56,408 bases of DNA from CAZWCE01 sp964632505 (GCA_964632505.1 CAZWCE010000020.1:1-56408), one strand, 5' to 3'. Positions 1-10,407 are shown, counted from the stretch's first letter. Translations and numbers: made by a program. The notes: generated by a model from the sequence alone, not told the origin.

Positions 1-470
1 ACCCTGGAATGATACCGGATTCTTTCTTTATATTCCACCTCTTGGGTCAAGATTGAGCCCCAGCGAGCCGGACGGAAATATTCTTTCCAACCTCGAGAAA
101 AAGAAAGAACTTTTCGGCCCCTTCTTTCGTAAAAACCCTTATACCCCTATTGTTGTGAAGGCCCCCAAACGATCAACCGACATTTTTGAATCTTCACGGA
201 ATTTCCAATCCTCTCCATCCATTCTGCCTGCCCTGAGTTGGCGACGCCCCCGAAGAACGGCTCTTTTCTGTTGCGGTTTTGTGTTTTTTCTGGGGACAAA
301 GTCGTGTAGAATCGAGACCTTGGGGCATTTTTTTCGAGGCCGCTCTTGCTGGAGAAGATATGATGGAGGGAGGGCGGCGGTGTCCTCCCATTGGAGGTTC
401 GACGATGGCGTACCCTCTCCGACATCAAGAAAAATCCAGGACACGATTTCAATCCAAAGGAGCGTGATTC
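1..470. other. Left edge, no gene supported
   Basis: Several overlapping open frames occur on both strands, but none has a convincing ribosome binding site, a recognisable domain or a natural amino-acid composition. The stretch is probably a 5' flanking region for the gene starting at 471, whose Shine-Dalgarno sequence lies at its end (AAAGGAG, 456-462). No RNA gene was recognised. Confidence 0.5.
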
Positions 471-1106
471 GTGGCGACCGAACATCTTTTCCCTTGTAGT
501 TGCGGCAAGAAAATTCCGATCACGACCACGCAGGCAGGCCGGCGGATCGAGTGCGATTGCGGCAAGTCGCACCAACTCCCCAGCATGCAAGAGATTCGGG
601 CATTGGAAAAACGTCCCGAAAGCGACCCCGCCGAGGGGCAATCCGCCACGCAAAAGAACTCCCCGACGGCACGCACGGTCGTCCTATTCACGGGCATGGG
701 GGTTTTGCTGGTGGGCATCGTCCTCTCGGTGGTGGCCGCGTACTCCTATCCGGAACCGAAGGACATTCTCCAGCAGCGTACCGAATTTTGGTACTACGGG
801 ACTTCCGTCTCTCAGAACCACAAACCTTTGCCGCAGAGCGAACACCGTCTTCTTTGGCTCGATCAGGAAGATCTCGACGACCTCTCCCCTCTCGACTCCA
901 CGATCCTCTGGAACGACTTGAATCGCGGTCCGTCGATGAGTTACAGCTTCCAAGACCGCTATTACGCCACCAAGGAAGGGTTCCGTTTCCGCCTGCTGAT
1001 CGCCGGACTGATCACCGGCCTGGGAATCCTCTTGGTGATCATCTCTCGGCTTCTCCCCCGACGCCAAGTACAAGTCGGCGCCCTGAGCGGACAAAAATGG
1101 GAATGA
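471..1106 (+). CDS. Small zinc-ribbon membrane protein, function unknown
   Basis: A 211-residue protein starting at GTG, chosen because AAAGGAG lies 8 bases upstream. The N-terminus has a short zinc-ribbon-like pattern (CSCGKK about residues 9-14, then CDCGK about 28-32) that could bind one metal ion. Two hydrophobic segments follow, at about residues 69-90 and 174-195, separated by a polar Tyr/Trp-containing loop of about 80 residues. A cytoplasmic zinc ribbon followed by membrane helices recurs in this window in the proteins at 50670 and 52038. No enzyme motif is visible. The gene stands alone upstream of purH, about 380 bases away, on the same strand. The reading frame is secure; the role is unknown. 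Confidence 0.7.
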   Translation: MATEHLFPCSCGKKIPITTTQAGRRIECDCGKSHQLPSMQEIRALEKRPESDPAEGQSATQKNSPTARTVVLFTGMGVLLVGIVLSVVAAYSYPEPKDILQQRTEFWYYGTSVSQNHKPLPQSEHRLLWLDQEDLDDLSPLDSTILWNDLNRGPSMSYSFQDRYYATKEGFRFRLLIAGLITGLGILLVIISRLLPRRQVQVGALSGQKWE

Positions 1107-1487
1107 GCCCGCTCCGCGGCTCCCGGTCCTTTTTGCGATTCCAGACGCCACCCACTCCGAGAAGCTCGCCCCCGGAGGGGCTTGACCGAATCCGATTCCC
1201 GTGAACAATGAAGATGTTCACGACTCTCGCGCTTTCCCCGCCGCTCGTTCCGAGCCGAACCGGCTATTCGATGCCCCTGCCGACGCCTCCGGCGGACGCT
1301 CCCCGATCGGGCGATGTGCGCCTTCGACCTCTTCCTCTTTGAACGTCGCTTTGCATGGTGAAGAGAGCAAGGCTATCGGGAGACTGCGTTCGCGGTCGAA
1401 CAGTCGGCGATCAACGTGGGCGAGAAATGAGTGCATGACTTTCGCGGACATGAAGCATCTTCAACGCAGAGAAGGAACCGATTATCG
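1107..1487. other. Intergenic region upstream of purH
   Basis: About 380 bases without a supported gene. An open frame at 1201-1518 runs through it but has no ribosome site and overlaps the purH start, so I reject it. No purine-riboswitch pattern was recognised. The last bases carry the purH Shine-Dalgarno (GAAGGA, about 1471-1476). Confidence 0.45.
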
Positions 1488-3056
1488 ATGGATTCCCCAC
1501 AAGTGGAACGAGCACTGATCAGCGTCAGCAACAAGATGGGCCTCACCGATTTTGCGCGTGGCTTGGCCGAGGCCGGTATCGAGATCTACAGCACCGGAGG
1601 CACGCGCCGCCACTTGGAAGCGGAAAACGTTCCGGTTCGCGACATCTCGGAATACACCGGCTTTCCCGAAATGATGGAGGGTCGCCTGAAGACACTGCAT
1701 CCGAAAGTTCACGGGGGCATTCTCGCCCGGCGGGACGAGTCCGGCGACCGACAAGCGATGGAAGAGCACGGCATCAGCGGTTTCGAGCTGGTGGCGGTCA
1801 ACCTCTATCCTTTCGAATCCACCGTCGCCCGGGATGATGTGACCGAAGAGGAGGCGATCGAGCAGATCGATATCGGGGGGCCGACGATGGTGCGGGCCGC
1901 CGCGAAGAACCACAATTTCGTCGCCGTGTTGACGCATCCCGACCAGTATCCCGGCGTGCTCGAACAGGTTCGTGAAACCGGAACGACGACGCTGCAGCTC
2001 CGCCGCAGTCTTGCCCGGGAAGCGTTCGCTCATACCGCTTCCTACGATACGGCCATCGCCCGATTCTTCTCCGAACGGAGCGACCCGGAGACTTTCCCCG
2101 AAACGCTTTCGTTCTCGTTGAAGCGGAAACGGGTGTTGCGTTACGGAGAAAACCCGCATCAACAGGCGGCGCTCTACGTCGATACGAAACACGAGACGCC
2201 CAGCGTCGTCGCCGCCCGGCAGCGCAACGGCAAGGAACTTTCTTACAACAACTTCCTCGATCTCGATGCCGCGCTCAGTCTGGTTCGAAGCTTTACCGAA
2301 CCGGCGGTTTCGGTCATCAAGCACAACAACCCCTGCGGAGCGGCGGTCGACGAGACGCTTTCCCGAGCGCTCGAGAAAGCGATGCTGGGCGATCCGCTGA
2401 GCGCGTTCGGCTCGGTCCTCGGTTTCAACCGTCCGGTCGATGCCGCCTCTGCCGAATTGCTTGCCCAACCGAATCTGTTCATCGAGGCGATCATCGCCCC
2501 GACATTCGACGAGGCGGCTTTGGAGATCCTCACCACCCGGCCGAAATGGAAGAAGAACGTCCGTCTCATGGAGGTCGGATCGCTCGAAGAGACGCCGTCC
2601 CGCTGGGCGGTCCGTCCCCTGGAGGGCGGTGCCCTGTTGCAGGAATCGGATCACCTCGACGATCCCGAACAGGAATGGGAGGTGGTGACCGAGGCCAAGC
2701 CGGACGATGCCTGTCGCGACGACCTCCGCTTCGCCTGGCGGATCGTCCGGTTCGTCAAATCGAACGCGATCACTCTCTGTAAAGACAAGATGCTCCTCGG
2801 CGCGGGGGCGGGACAGATGAGCCGGGTCGACTCGGTCGAGATCGCCATCAAGAAAGCGGGCGAGCGGATCGAAGGTTCGGTCCTCGGTTCCGACGCTTTC
2901 TTCCCCTTCCCCGATTCGATCGAACTGGCGGCCGAAGCGGGCGTGAAGGCGGTCATCCAACCGGGAGGTTCCCGCAACGACGAGGCGGTCATCGAAGCCT
3001 GCAATCAGCATCAACTGCCGATGATCTTCACCGGACGACGACACTTCCGCCACTAA
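1488..3056 (+). CDS. purH: Bifunctional AICAR formyltransferase / IMP cyclohydrolase
   Basis: PurH performs the last two steps of de novo IMP synthesis: formyl transfer from 10-formyl-THF to AICAR, then ring closure of FAICAR, in the cytosol. The 522-residue product matches the usual length (about 510-530). The N-terminal MGS-like cyclohydrolase domain shows the typical opening (ALISVSNK), a STGGT block and NLYPF. The C-terminal AICARFT domain has RYGENPHQ, the conserved KHNNPCG motif, SNAI and a closing QPGGS block. The frame is open further upstream to 1431, but ATG 1488 is preferred because GAAGGA precedes it at suitable spacing and the protein then begins at the family start. It is monocistronic here and convergent with rimO, with 54 bases between the two stops. 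Confidence 0.97.
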   Translation: MDSPQVERALISVSNKMGLTDFARGLAEAGIEIYSTGGTRRHLEAENVPVRDISEYTGFPEMMEGRLKTLHPKVHGGILARRDESGDRQAMEEHGISGFELVAVNLYPFESTVARDDVTEEEAIEQIDIGGPTMVRAAAKNHNFVAVLTHPDQYPGVLEQVRETGTTTLQLRRSLAREAFAHTASYDTAIARFFSERSDPETFPETLSFSLKRKRVLRYGENPHQQAALYVDTKHETPSVVAARQRNGKELSYNNFLDLDAALSLVRSFTEPAVSVIKHNNPCGAAVDETLSRALEKAMLGDPLSAFGSVLGFNRPVDAASAELLAQPNLFIEAIIAPTFDEAALEILTTRPKWKKNVRLMEVGSLEETPSRWAVRPLEGGALLQESDHLDDPEQEWEVVTEAKPDDACRDDLRFAWRIVRFVKSNAITLCKDKMLLGAGAGQMSRVDSVEIAIKKAGERIEGSVLGSDAFFPFPDSIELAAEAGVKAVIQPGGSRNDEAVIEACNQHQLPMIFTGRRHFRH

Positions 3057-3110
3057 CGGCCTTGGCTTTGCTGATCAACGGACTGCGGAACGCCTGGTGA
3101 TTCTCGAAGA

Positions 3111-4571
3111 TCAGCTCTCGACCGGAACCGCGATCAGGTCGTATTCCTGCGAGCCGACGATTTCGCAACGCGCGCGGCGGCCCGTCGCCAGATGTTCGCC
3201 GGTCACGTAGACCACCGGATCGACGTCCGGCGCGTCGGCGTAGGTCCGCCCGAGATAAACGCCCTCCTCTTCCTCCAAAGGCACGTCGAGCAGCACCTCC
3301 ATCGAGCGCCCCACCTGCGCAGCACTCCAACGGAAAGCCAGTTCCCGTTGCACCTCGAAGAGTTCCGCGGCCCGCGCCGCGACCACCTCGTCGGGCAAGG
3401 GATCGGAAAGTCGGGCGGCCGCCGTGTTCGGCTCGGGCGAAAAACCGAACACTCCCAATCGTTCGAAATGCCACCTCTCGACGAAGTCCACCAGCTCGCG
3501 AAACTGCTCCTCCGTCTCCCCGGGGAAGCCGGCGATGAGCGAAGTCCGCAGCACCAGCCCGGGAATCCTCTCGCGAAGCTTGCCCAAGAGCGATGCCATC
3601 GCCTCGGGCGTCATCCGGCGATTCATCCGCTTCAGCACCGGCTCGCTGCAATGTTGCAGAGGCATGTCTAAATAGGGCACGATCTTTCGGGAACCCGCGA
3701 TTCGCTCGATGAGCCGATCGGAAAACCTCCCCGGATAAGCGTACATGATGCGAATCCACTCGATGCCGGGAACCGCTTCCAACGGCTCGAGCAGATCGGC
3801 CAGCTCCGGGGTTCCCGGTAAATCGGTTCCCCAAAAGGTGGTCTCCTGGGCGATGACCACCAGCTCCACCACACCGGCTTCGGCCAGGGCGTGCGCCTCT
3901 TCGACGATCGACTCCGCCGGTCGGCTTCGAAAGCGACCGCGAATTTGAGGGATCGTGCAGAACGTGCAATGGCGGGAACAGCCGTCGGCAATTCTGAGGT
4001 AGGCCAGGTGCGGCGGCGTGAGCAAAAGGCGCTGTTGCATGGGGGGCTGGAGCACCTCGGTCGGCGGCTCGGCCAAATCGATCACCGGCTCGTCGCCTTT
4101 CTTTCCGACCTCCTTCCGCTGAATCCCCACCTCGGAAAGGTCCAAAGGAAAGAAACGCGCCGCGGCGGTGATGATCCGCTCCTCGACGAACACGCCGAGC
4201 CAGGCATCGACTTCCGGAAAGCGATCGATCAGTTCCCTTCCCAGAAACCGGACCATGCAGCCGGTCACGAAAAGGCGGCCGATGCGGCCCCGACGTTTCA
4301 GTTCGAGGAGCATTTCGATATGCTCGGTGCCCTCGGCCCGTGCCTCGGTAAGAAACCCGCAGGTGTTCAAGATCACCAGATCGACATACTCGCCGATCTC
4401 CATTTGGATGTCGAACCCGGAGGCGGCGAGCTGGCCGAGCATCGCTTCGCTGTCGACCAGATTTTTCGGGCACCCGAGCGAGATCAGTGCGGCCCGATGA
4501 CGACCCGATCGGTCGGTTCGCGTAGAGGAGGGACGGGATTTCTTCGTGCGTCCTCGTCGTCGGGGTGCCAT
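3111..4571 (-). CDS. rimO: Ribosomal protein uS12 methylthiotransferase RimO
   Basis: RimO is a radical-SAM enzyme that adds a methylthio group to a conserved Asp of ribosomal protein uS12. The 486-residue product has an N-terminal UPF0004 domain (LGCPKN, NTCGF, TGCM supply the auxiliary-cluster cysteines). The radical-SAM CX3CX2C motif is C198, C202, C205, followed by the IPQIRG block, and a C-terminal TRAM-like domain closes the protein. It is about 40 residues longer than typical RimO because of a basic Arg/Lys/Ser N-terminal extension of about 28 residues. ATG 4571 has a good GAAAGAAGG site upstream, so the extension looks real. LGCPKN and the CSRHC loop favour RimO over MiaB. The gene is transcribed toward purH. 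Confidence 0.95.
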   Translation of the reverse strand: MAPRRRGRTKKSRPSSTRTDRSGRHRAALISLGCPKNLVDSEAMLGQLAASGFDIQMEIGEYVDLVILNTCGFLTEARAEGTEHIEMLLELKRRGRIGRLFVTGCMVRFLGRELIDRFPEVDAWLGVFVEERIITAAARFFPLDLSEVGIQRKEVGKKGDEPVIDLAEPPTEVLQPPMQQRLLLTPPHLAYLRIADGCSRHCTFCTIPQIRGRFRSRPAESIVEEAHALAEAGVVELVVIAQETTFWGTDLPGTPELADLLEPLEAVPGIEWIRIMYAYPGRFSDRLIERIAGSRKIVPYLDMPLQHCSEPVLKRMNRRMTPEAMASLLGKLRERIPGLVLRTSLIAGFPGETEEQFRELVDFVERWHFERLGVFGFSPEPNTAAARLSDPLPDEVVAARAAELFEVQRELAFRWSAAQVGRSMEVLLDVPLEEEEGVYLGRTYADAPDVDPVVYVTGEHLATGRRARCEIVGSQEYDLIAVPVES

Positions 4572-4753
4572 GGGAGCCTTCTTTCGAATGTGCGTCGTGG
4601 TGGGGGAAAAGCGTTGGTCATTGTCACCTTACGACAAGACCACCTCGCGGGCAAGGGGAAGCCCCCCGACGGGCCTCGCCTCGGTAGAAATCGGAACGGC
4701 AGAAACGCCTGGACGGCGGGAGGATCGTCGCGGAGATCCGGCAAGCGTGATCC

Positions 4754-7700
4754 TCAGCGAGCGGCATCGACAAAACCGCCGGAGGGGAGATACTTCGAGA
4801 CGAGATTGGCCAGTTGGACGGGCGTGACCGGTTTGGAGAGATAATCATCGGCCCCCGAGGCGAGACAACTTTCCCGGTCCGACTTCATGGCATGGGCAGT
4901 CAATGAGACGATCGCCTTCTCCCATCCCATTTCTCGAAGTCGCCGGGTCGCTTCCAGACCGTCCATGACCGGCATCTGCACGTCCATGAAGATCAAGTCG
5001 AACGGTGTGTCGTTTTCCAGACTGCATATGCAGGCTTCGATCGCCAGAATGCCGTTGGCGGCGAGCGTGACTTCCAGTCCCATTTTTTCCAACAGCAACG
5101 AAACGAGCCGTTGCAGATCGGGGCTGTCCTCAACCAGAAGCACTCGACCGCGAAACAACGGCCGTGCCTGTTTGTAACCGCTGCCGTGTTGGGGAGGTCC
5201 CTTCTCGTTTCCAGAAAAAACGGCCTCCTCCTGGGTCGGCGGCCAGGTACCCGCGCTCGATTCGAGTTCCCAAATCGGCAACGCAATCGTGAAGCAACTC
5301 CCTTGCCCGTAAGTGCTTTCGACCGAGAGCGTTCCCCCCATCTTCTCGGTCAAGCGTCGCGAAATGGCGAGTCCCAGTCCGGTTCCCCCGAAGCGGCGCG
5401 TGGTGGAGGAATCGGCCTGGGTGAATGGGTTGAAAATCTTCTTCAATTTGGCCGGCTCGATGCCGATGCCGGTGTCGGTCACCGAAATTTCGAGCCAGCG
5501 AGTCGCCGATTTTTCGCCTTGCCCTTTCGGCTTCGGATTCGCCTGCTCGTTTACCTTCGCCTCGATGGTCACCTTTCCCCGCTGGGTGAATTTCACCGCG
5601 TTGCCGACCAGATTGATCAACACCTGGCGCAATCGTGTCGGGTCGGTCCGAATCATCTCGGGGACGTTCGGCTCGATTCGGCAACAGAGCTGAATCTCCT
5701 TCTCTTCCGCCTGGAGTTCCGCAACGCCGCGGACCAATTCGAGCATCTCCTGCACCGAGCAATGCTGTTCCTCGAGAATCAACTGGTTCGACTCGATTTT
5801 CGAAAGATCGAGAATATCGTTGATCAATTCCAAGAGGACCTTGCCGTTGCGGCGGATCGTTTCGACATGCTTTTCCCGATCGTTCGGTTCCAGGCTATGT
5901 TCGGCCAAAAGATCGGCATAGCCGAGGATCGCGGTCATGGGCGTTCGTATTTCATGGCTCATATTGGCCAAGAAATCGCTCTTGGCGCGATTGGCCGCCT
6001 CCGCCTGTTCCTGAGCCTGCTTCAAGGCGGTGACATCGAGCACCGATTCCACTACGCCTTCGACTTTGCCGTCCTGGAGCAGCGGCGCGCTCTTGATGAA
6101 CGCGGTCGTCTCGTCCGGAAGTCTGACTTCCCGGTGACAGGGGCGACCCGACTCGAGCGTTTCCGCGACCGGACACCCCGTGCAGGGAGCCGATCTCTGA
6201 AACCAGGCTTCGAAACAACGCATTCCGGGAACTTCTTCGCGCGAAACCTTCGAATTCTGCATCGAGGCCTCGTTCGCCCATATCACGCGCATCTCCGTAT
6301 CGATCAGATTCACCGAAAGCGCCAAATTATTCAAAATGCTCGCCTTGAACGCTTCCGATTCCTGCAACGCCAGTTGAGAATACTTCCGATCGGTGACATC
6401 CTTGAGCGTGCCGAAGACCTTTGCCGGTTCGCCCGACTCTGACCGTTCCAATTGGGCACGCAAAAACAGAAACTGCTCCCGCTCCTGCTCTCCTTGAAAG
6501 CGGAACTCGATCTGGATCGGCTTCTCCCGATTGAGGCAATCGCTCAAAGCGAGCTTCAAGCCGACCCGGTCGTCGAGATGGACCGATTCCAAAAAGTCCA
6601 TCCAGGGCATCAAGCATTCCCGCGGGGTGTCGGAAACCTCCGAGACGGTTTCATAGATCACTTCCTCGCTCTCGAGGTGATACTCCCACTTCTGCAGGGA
6701 ATGCGCCAGTTGTGCCTGTTTCAGATGCTCGGTCTGCTCCTGGATCTTCTGATCGGCCCACATCCGCTCGGTCACGTCCTTGCAAATGATGGCCAGCCTC
6801 TCGTCCTCGATCGCCACCATGCGGACCTCGCCCTGGAGCGAATGTTCCGAACACCAGACCTCGAACGACGTCGGCGACTCGCATTGGCGGGCCATGGCGC
6901 CCCACTCCAGAAAGATTTCGCAGGAGTCGGGAAAGACCTCGCGGAGGCTTTTTCCTCGGATCGATTCCCGCGATTGGTCGAACATCTGCTCCCCGGCACG
7001 GTTGATATCGCAGAAGGGCAAATCGATGAGATTTCCTTCTTCGTCTCGCTGAAAACGATGGATCGAAATCGATTCCGGCGATTCCTGGAAGAGACAGTGA
7101 TACCAACGCTGGATGGCGTTCGATTCCGCCTGCGACTGTTTCAGCGTGGAGATGTCGCGGATCAATCCCAGCACGCACAGTTCCTTGTCGTATTCCACCG
7201 TCTCGGCGGAGAAAAGGCACTCGAGCGTTTCACCGCTTCGGCAGCGCAGTTCGAATTCCTCGTTGTGGATCCTTCCCTCTTGCTCAATACGCCGATGGAT
7301 GGATTCAGGAAAGGCGAGATCGTTCCAGAAAGGCTGCTCGGAACGGGTTTTACCGAGAATCTCCTCCTGGTCGAATCCGGTGACCTCGACGAAGTGGTCG
7401 TTCACCTCGATGATCATGCCGTCACTCAGACGCGAAAGCAAGACCAGGTTCATTCGGTTGTTGAACGCGGCGCGGAAGCGCGCCTCGCTATTGCGAAGTT
7501 GCTCCCAGAAATACTTCTCGATCGCCAAATCCTGCCCTTGCACCATCAGATAGTTGCCGTGAGGGCATTCGACGCGGTCGAAGGAAAGCCGTAGCGGAAT
7601 GATATCGCCCTGGGCGTGGATGAAGTAGACCTCGCGATCGGCCACCTTTTCGCCGGAGCGAACCGCCGCGAGCCATCGATCGAGTTGCTGTCGGGACGCC

Positions 7701-7987
7701 TCGGAGGTGAGCTCCAATAGGGATTTCCCGACCAGGTCCTCCGATGCATATCCCAAAAGCAGTTGCAAGGCCTGATTCGCGCGGAGGATATTATCCTTAT
7801 TGCCGTCGAGCAATACGATGCAGTTGGCGCTCCTCTGAAAGAGCAGCTCCATCATCCCATCGTTGGCCCCACCTCCCATCTCACGGCGATAGATCCCGAT
7901 CGCGTAGCAGGTGACTCCCACTAGAAGCAACAGCAACGCCAGTACCATCAGATAGGGCATGGACCAATAAAACAATTCGACAATCAT
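4754..7987 (-). CDS. Membrane hybrid histidine kinase with several PAS domains and a receiver
   Basis: A 1077-residue signalling protein. One N-terminal transmembrane helix (about 9-31) is followed by about five PAS-type sensor modules up to about residue 655, seen as repeated blocks ending in D(V/I)T or DIS signatures. The HisKA domain has the phospho-acceptor H678 in NMSHEIRTPM. The HATPase domain has N-box NAVKF, DTGIG and GGTGLGLAI motifs. The C-terminal receiver has D1002 in FMDVQMP and a conserved Lys in LSKPV. The last PAS module carries a cysteine cluster (PCTGCP near 600 plus flanking Cys) that might bind metal or sense redox state; this is inference. The ligand is unknown and no dedicated output regulator adjoins. 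It lies downstream of, and divergent from, the M28 peptidase gene. Confidence 0.93.
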   Translation of the reverse strand: MIVELFYWSMPYLMVLALLLLLVGVTCYAIGIYRREMGGGANDGMMELLFQRSANCIVLLDGNKDNILRANQALQLLLGYASEDLVGKSLLELTSEASRQQLDRWLAAVRSGEKVADREVYFIHAQGDIIPLRLSFDRVECPHGNYLMVQGQDLAIEKYFWEQLRNSEARFRAAFNNRMNLVLLSRLSDGMIIEVNDHFVEVTGFDQEEILGKTRSEQPFWNDLAFPESIHRRIEQEGRIHNEEFELRCRSGETLECLFSAETVEYDKELCVLGLIRDISTLKQSQAESNAIQRWYHCLFQESPESISIHRFQRDEEGNLIDLPFCDINRAGEQMFDQSRESIRGKSLREVFPDSCEIFLEWGAMARQCESPTSFEVWCSEHSLQGEVRMVAIEDERLAIICKDVTERMWADQKIQEQTEHLKQAQLAHSLQKWEYHLESEEVIYETVSEVSDTPRECLMPWMDFLESVHLDDRVGLKLALSDCLNREKPIQIEFRFQGEQEREQFLFLRAQLERSESGEPAKVFGTLKDVTDRKYSQLALQESEAFKASILNNLALSVNLIDTEMRVIWANEASMQNSKVSREEVPGMRCFEAWFQRSAPCTGCPVAETLESGRPCHREVRLPDETTAFIKSAPLLQDGKVEGVVESVLDVTALKQAQEQAEAANRAKSDFLANMSHEIRTPMTAILGYADLLAEHSLEPNDREKHVETIRRNGKVLLELINDILDLSKIESNQLILEEQHCSVQEMLELVRGVAELQAEEKEIQLCCRIEPNVPEMIRTDPTRLRQVLINLVGNAVKFTQRGKVTIEAKVNEQANPKPKGQGEKSATRWLEISVTDTGIGIEPAKLKKIFNPFTQADSSTTRRFGGTGLGLAISRRLTEKMGGTLSVESTYGQGSCFTIALPIWELESSAGTWPPTQEEAVFSGNEKGPPQHGSGYKQARPLFRGRVLLVEDSPDLQRLVSLLLEKMGLEVTLAANGILAIEACICSLENDTPFDLIFMDVQMPVMDGLEATRRLREMGWEKAIVSLTAHAMKSDRESCLASGADDYLSKPVTPVQLANLVSKYLPSGGFVDAAR

Positions 7988-8373
7988 GGTGGCGGCTTTC
8001 CGTATATCGACAAATCATCCACGGTCTTTTTTCGCAAACCGTCACGAAACGCTCGTCGCCGAGAAGCTTTCCCTCAGGGCGGTCTTTCGTGGTATCGCTC
8101 CACAAGAAAGAGCCCGTCCTTCATGGTAGCTTGCTTAAGACGTTTCTATAACATATCTCACGTTCTCCCCTTCCCCCGCACAAGATAGAAATCTTTTTTA
8201 CTTTTTAACATAACGCAAATGAAAATCTTCCAAGGCGGGATTTCTCATTCCATCCCCAAGATGATTGAATTTTCGAAAACCTACGATCATACTGGTAGAA
8301 GCGTTTTTTCCAATCACACGGCCCCCGGTACTTCTCCCGGCACTCCGATCACTCGATTCACGAGATCATCCCC
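7988..8373. other. Divergent intergenic region between kinase and peptidase genes
   Basis: About 390 bases, locally AT-rich around 8130-8230, between two genes transcribed outward. It should hold both promoters, but I see no well-spaced -35/-10 pair. No RNA gene was recognised. Confidence 0.4.
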
Positions 8374-10200
8374 ATGTCCACCACTCCCCGTTTTTTCCGT
8401 CCACGAAAGAAAACGTCTTCCGAACGCACGCTTTCTCCGGCTTATTCCGGCCTGCCGCTTGCTGAAAACAGGAACGATCGGATCCCCTTTCGGAGAATGT
8501 TCGTCGGTTTCGCGCTACTGCTCGCGGCGCTGCTGAGCACCTCGCCGCTTGCAGCCGGGGAAATGAACGCCGCGTTCGCCGTGGCGATGGAGTCGATCCG
8601 GCAAGACGATCTCACCGAAGAGATCGCCCTATTGGCCGACGACAAAATGCAAGGCCGCGAGGCCGGCACCCCGTGCGGACGCAAGGCCGGAGACATCCTG
8701 GCCGAAAAATTCCGAGAGCTGGGCCTCAAACCGCTGGGACCGCAAGGCAGTTATTTTCAGCATTTCGGGGAAGGTTTCCGCAACGTCCTCGGCTGGCTGC
8801 CGGGCAGCGATCCGGAGCTTCGCGACGAATTCATCCTCGTCGGCGCTCATTACGACCACATCGGAGTCCGGACAAAAGAGATCGACGGAAAGAAGGTCGA
8901 GCAGATCTGCAACGGGGCCGACGACAACGCCAGCGGCACCAGCTCGGTGCTGGAACTGGCCGAAGCGATGACGATCATGCCGGTCCGTCCCAAACGATCG
9001 ATCCTCTTCGCACTCTGGGACGCCGAGGAAAAAGGACTCATCGGATCCCGGCATTTCGCCAAATATCCTCGGATTGCGATGAACCGGATCGTCGGCGGCA
9101 TCAATCTCGATATGATCGGTTCGCTCCGAGACGAGACCCTCTTCGTCATCGGATCGCGAAGCGGTCTCGGATTCCGCGAACGCATCTGCCGGTTGAACGA
9201 GGAGACGAATCTGCGGCTCGAATTCCCCAAACGCATGTGGTACAACTCCGATCACGCCCCCTTCTACCGCCAAGGAGTGCCGGTCGTCTTCTTCTTCACC
9301 GGCTTCACCGATACCTATCATCGCCCGGAAGATGATCTGGAGCGGTTGAATCTCTCGGGACTGGTAAAGGTCAATCGGCTGGCCCTCCGCTTGCTCTGGG
9401 AAATGGCCGACCGACCGGAAAGGGTGGCGTATCGCAAGTCGGAAAAAGATGTCGATGCCCTGGAAGCGCTCTTTCGGGAACATCGCGAACCTCCCGACCG
9501 CTTGGGGATCATTATCCGAGGGGCTCCCCAGGACGTTGAAGAGGTGCTCGAGGAGGTCGAGGTCGATGGCGAGATGGTCGAGAAATCGACGGCCGCCGCT
9601 TTCCGTTCATTGGTCAAAACGATGCTCCCCCCTCTCGAGAACAGCGGCCTATTTTCCGAGGCCTCCGAGAAATCGGAGACCGAAACCGCCACTTCGAAGG
9701 AAAGGCGTCCGGGCGTTTTGGAAATCCTCGAAATCACGCCCGATTCACCGGCCGCCGCTGTTGGAGTGAGCGAAAAGGATCGCATCGTTGCGGTCGAGGG
9801 CCGCAAACTTCGCTCTCCGGCACATTTTCACGCCCTCCTCTCCCGGTCGAGCGGGCCCGTGGAACTGGTTCTGGAAGATGAAAACGGCGAGCAGCGCACC
9901 GTGAAACCAACGCCCACCGGCGAACCGCAACGGCTGGGTTTCACCTTCTGGTTCGATCCGGCGGAACCGAACGCGGCGATCGTTGGTTACGTATTCGAGG
10001 ATCGCGCGGCGGACCACGCGGGCCTGAAAAGCGGTGACCGCCTCTACGAAGTCGATCATCGAAGTGTGACGCGGGAGTCGATGGAATCGCTCCAGCAACA
10101 TCCCCCCGACCAGATCACCCTGTGGGTGGAACGCCGGGGCCGTCTGATGGAGATCGCGCTCGACCTCTCACGGCCGGAAGCGCCCTCTCCCAAGGATTGA
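8374..10200 (+). CDS. Secreted M28-family zinc aminopeptidase with PDZ domains
   Basis: A 608-residue protein with a hydrophobic export segment at about 42-62 preceded by Arg-Arg. The catalytic M28 domain follows at about 75-345. The dizinc-binding set is visible: HYDH (H159, D161), ADDNASG (D183/184), WDAEEKG (Glu-Glu pair), NLDMIG and the late His in TDTYHRPEDD. The C-terminal third holds two PDZ-like repeats (about 425-510 and 515-600) with I(L)EITPDSPAAAVG and AADHAGLKSGD signatures, which usually bind substrates or partners. It probably trims peptides in the periplasm or outside the cell. The start is uncertain: ATG 8374 gives an unusual 40-residue basic leader, while ATG 8498 begins right at the signal peptide but has its GGAG too close. 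Confidence 0.9.
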   Translation: MSTTPRFFRPRKKTSSERTLSPAYSGLPLAENRNDRIPFRRMFVGFALLLAALLSTSPLAAGEMNAAFAVAMESIRQDDLTEEIALLADDKMQGREAGTPCGRKAGDILAEKFRELGLKPLGPQGSYFQHFGEGFRNVLGWLPGSDPELRDEFILVGAHYDHIGVRTKEIDGKKVEQICNGADDNASGTSSVLELAEAMTIMPVRPKRSILFALWDAEEKGLIGSRHFAKYPRIAMNRIVGGINLDMIGSLRDETLFVIGSRSGLGFRERICRLNEETNLRLEFPKRMWYNSDHAPFYRQGVPVVFFFTGFTDTYHRPEDDLERLNLSGLVKVNRLALRLLWEMADRPERVAYRKSEKDVDALEALFREHREPPDRLGIIIRGAPQDVEEVLEEVEVDGEMVEKSTAAAFRSLVKTMLPPLENSGLFSEASEKSETETATSKERRPGVLEILEITPDSPAAAVGVSEKDRIVAVEGRKLRSPAHFHALLSRSSGPVELVLEDENGEQRTVKPTPTGEPQRLGFTFWFDPAEPNAAIVGYVFEDRAADHAGLKSGDRLYEVDHRSVTRESMESLQQHPPDQITLWVERRGRLMEIALDLSRPEAPSPKD

Positions 10201-10407
10201 ATCGGGTGGAAAAAATATCGCTCTTGACCGATCTCTCCCGATCGACTAGCCTCCGCAAGAGAGGCTTTTCCCGAGAACGACTTCCGGGCTCATGGCCGGT
10301 CAATGATCCGCGTTCTTTCACTCGCGTGCTGTATGGAAACGACGATCCAAGAACAATTCGCCCCTTCCCCCTCTTCCTGCCGAACCCGGAGGCACTTGCT
10401 GCCCCCG

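Noticed and set aside
1201..1518. 105-codon frame upstream of purH
   Set aside because: No ribosome site, overlaps the purH start, unnatural composition.
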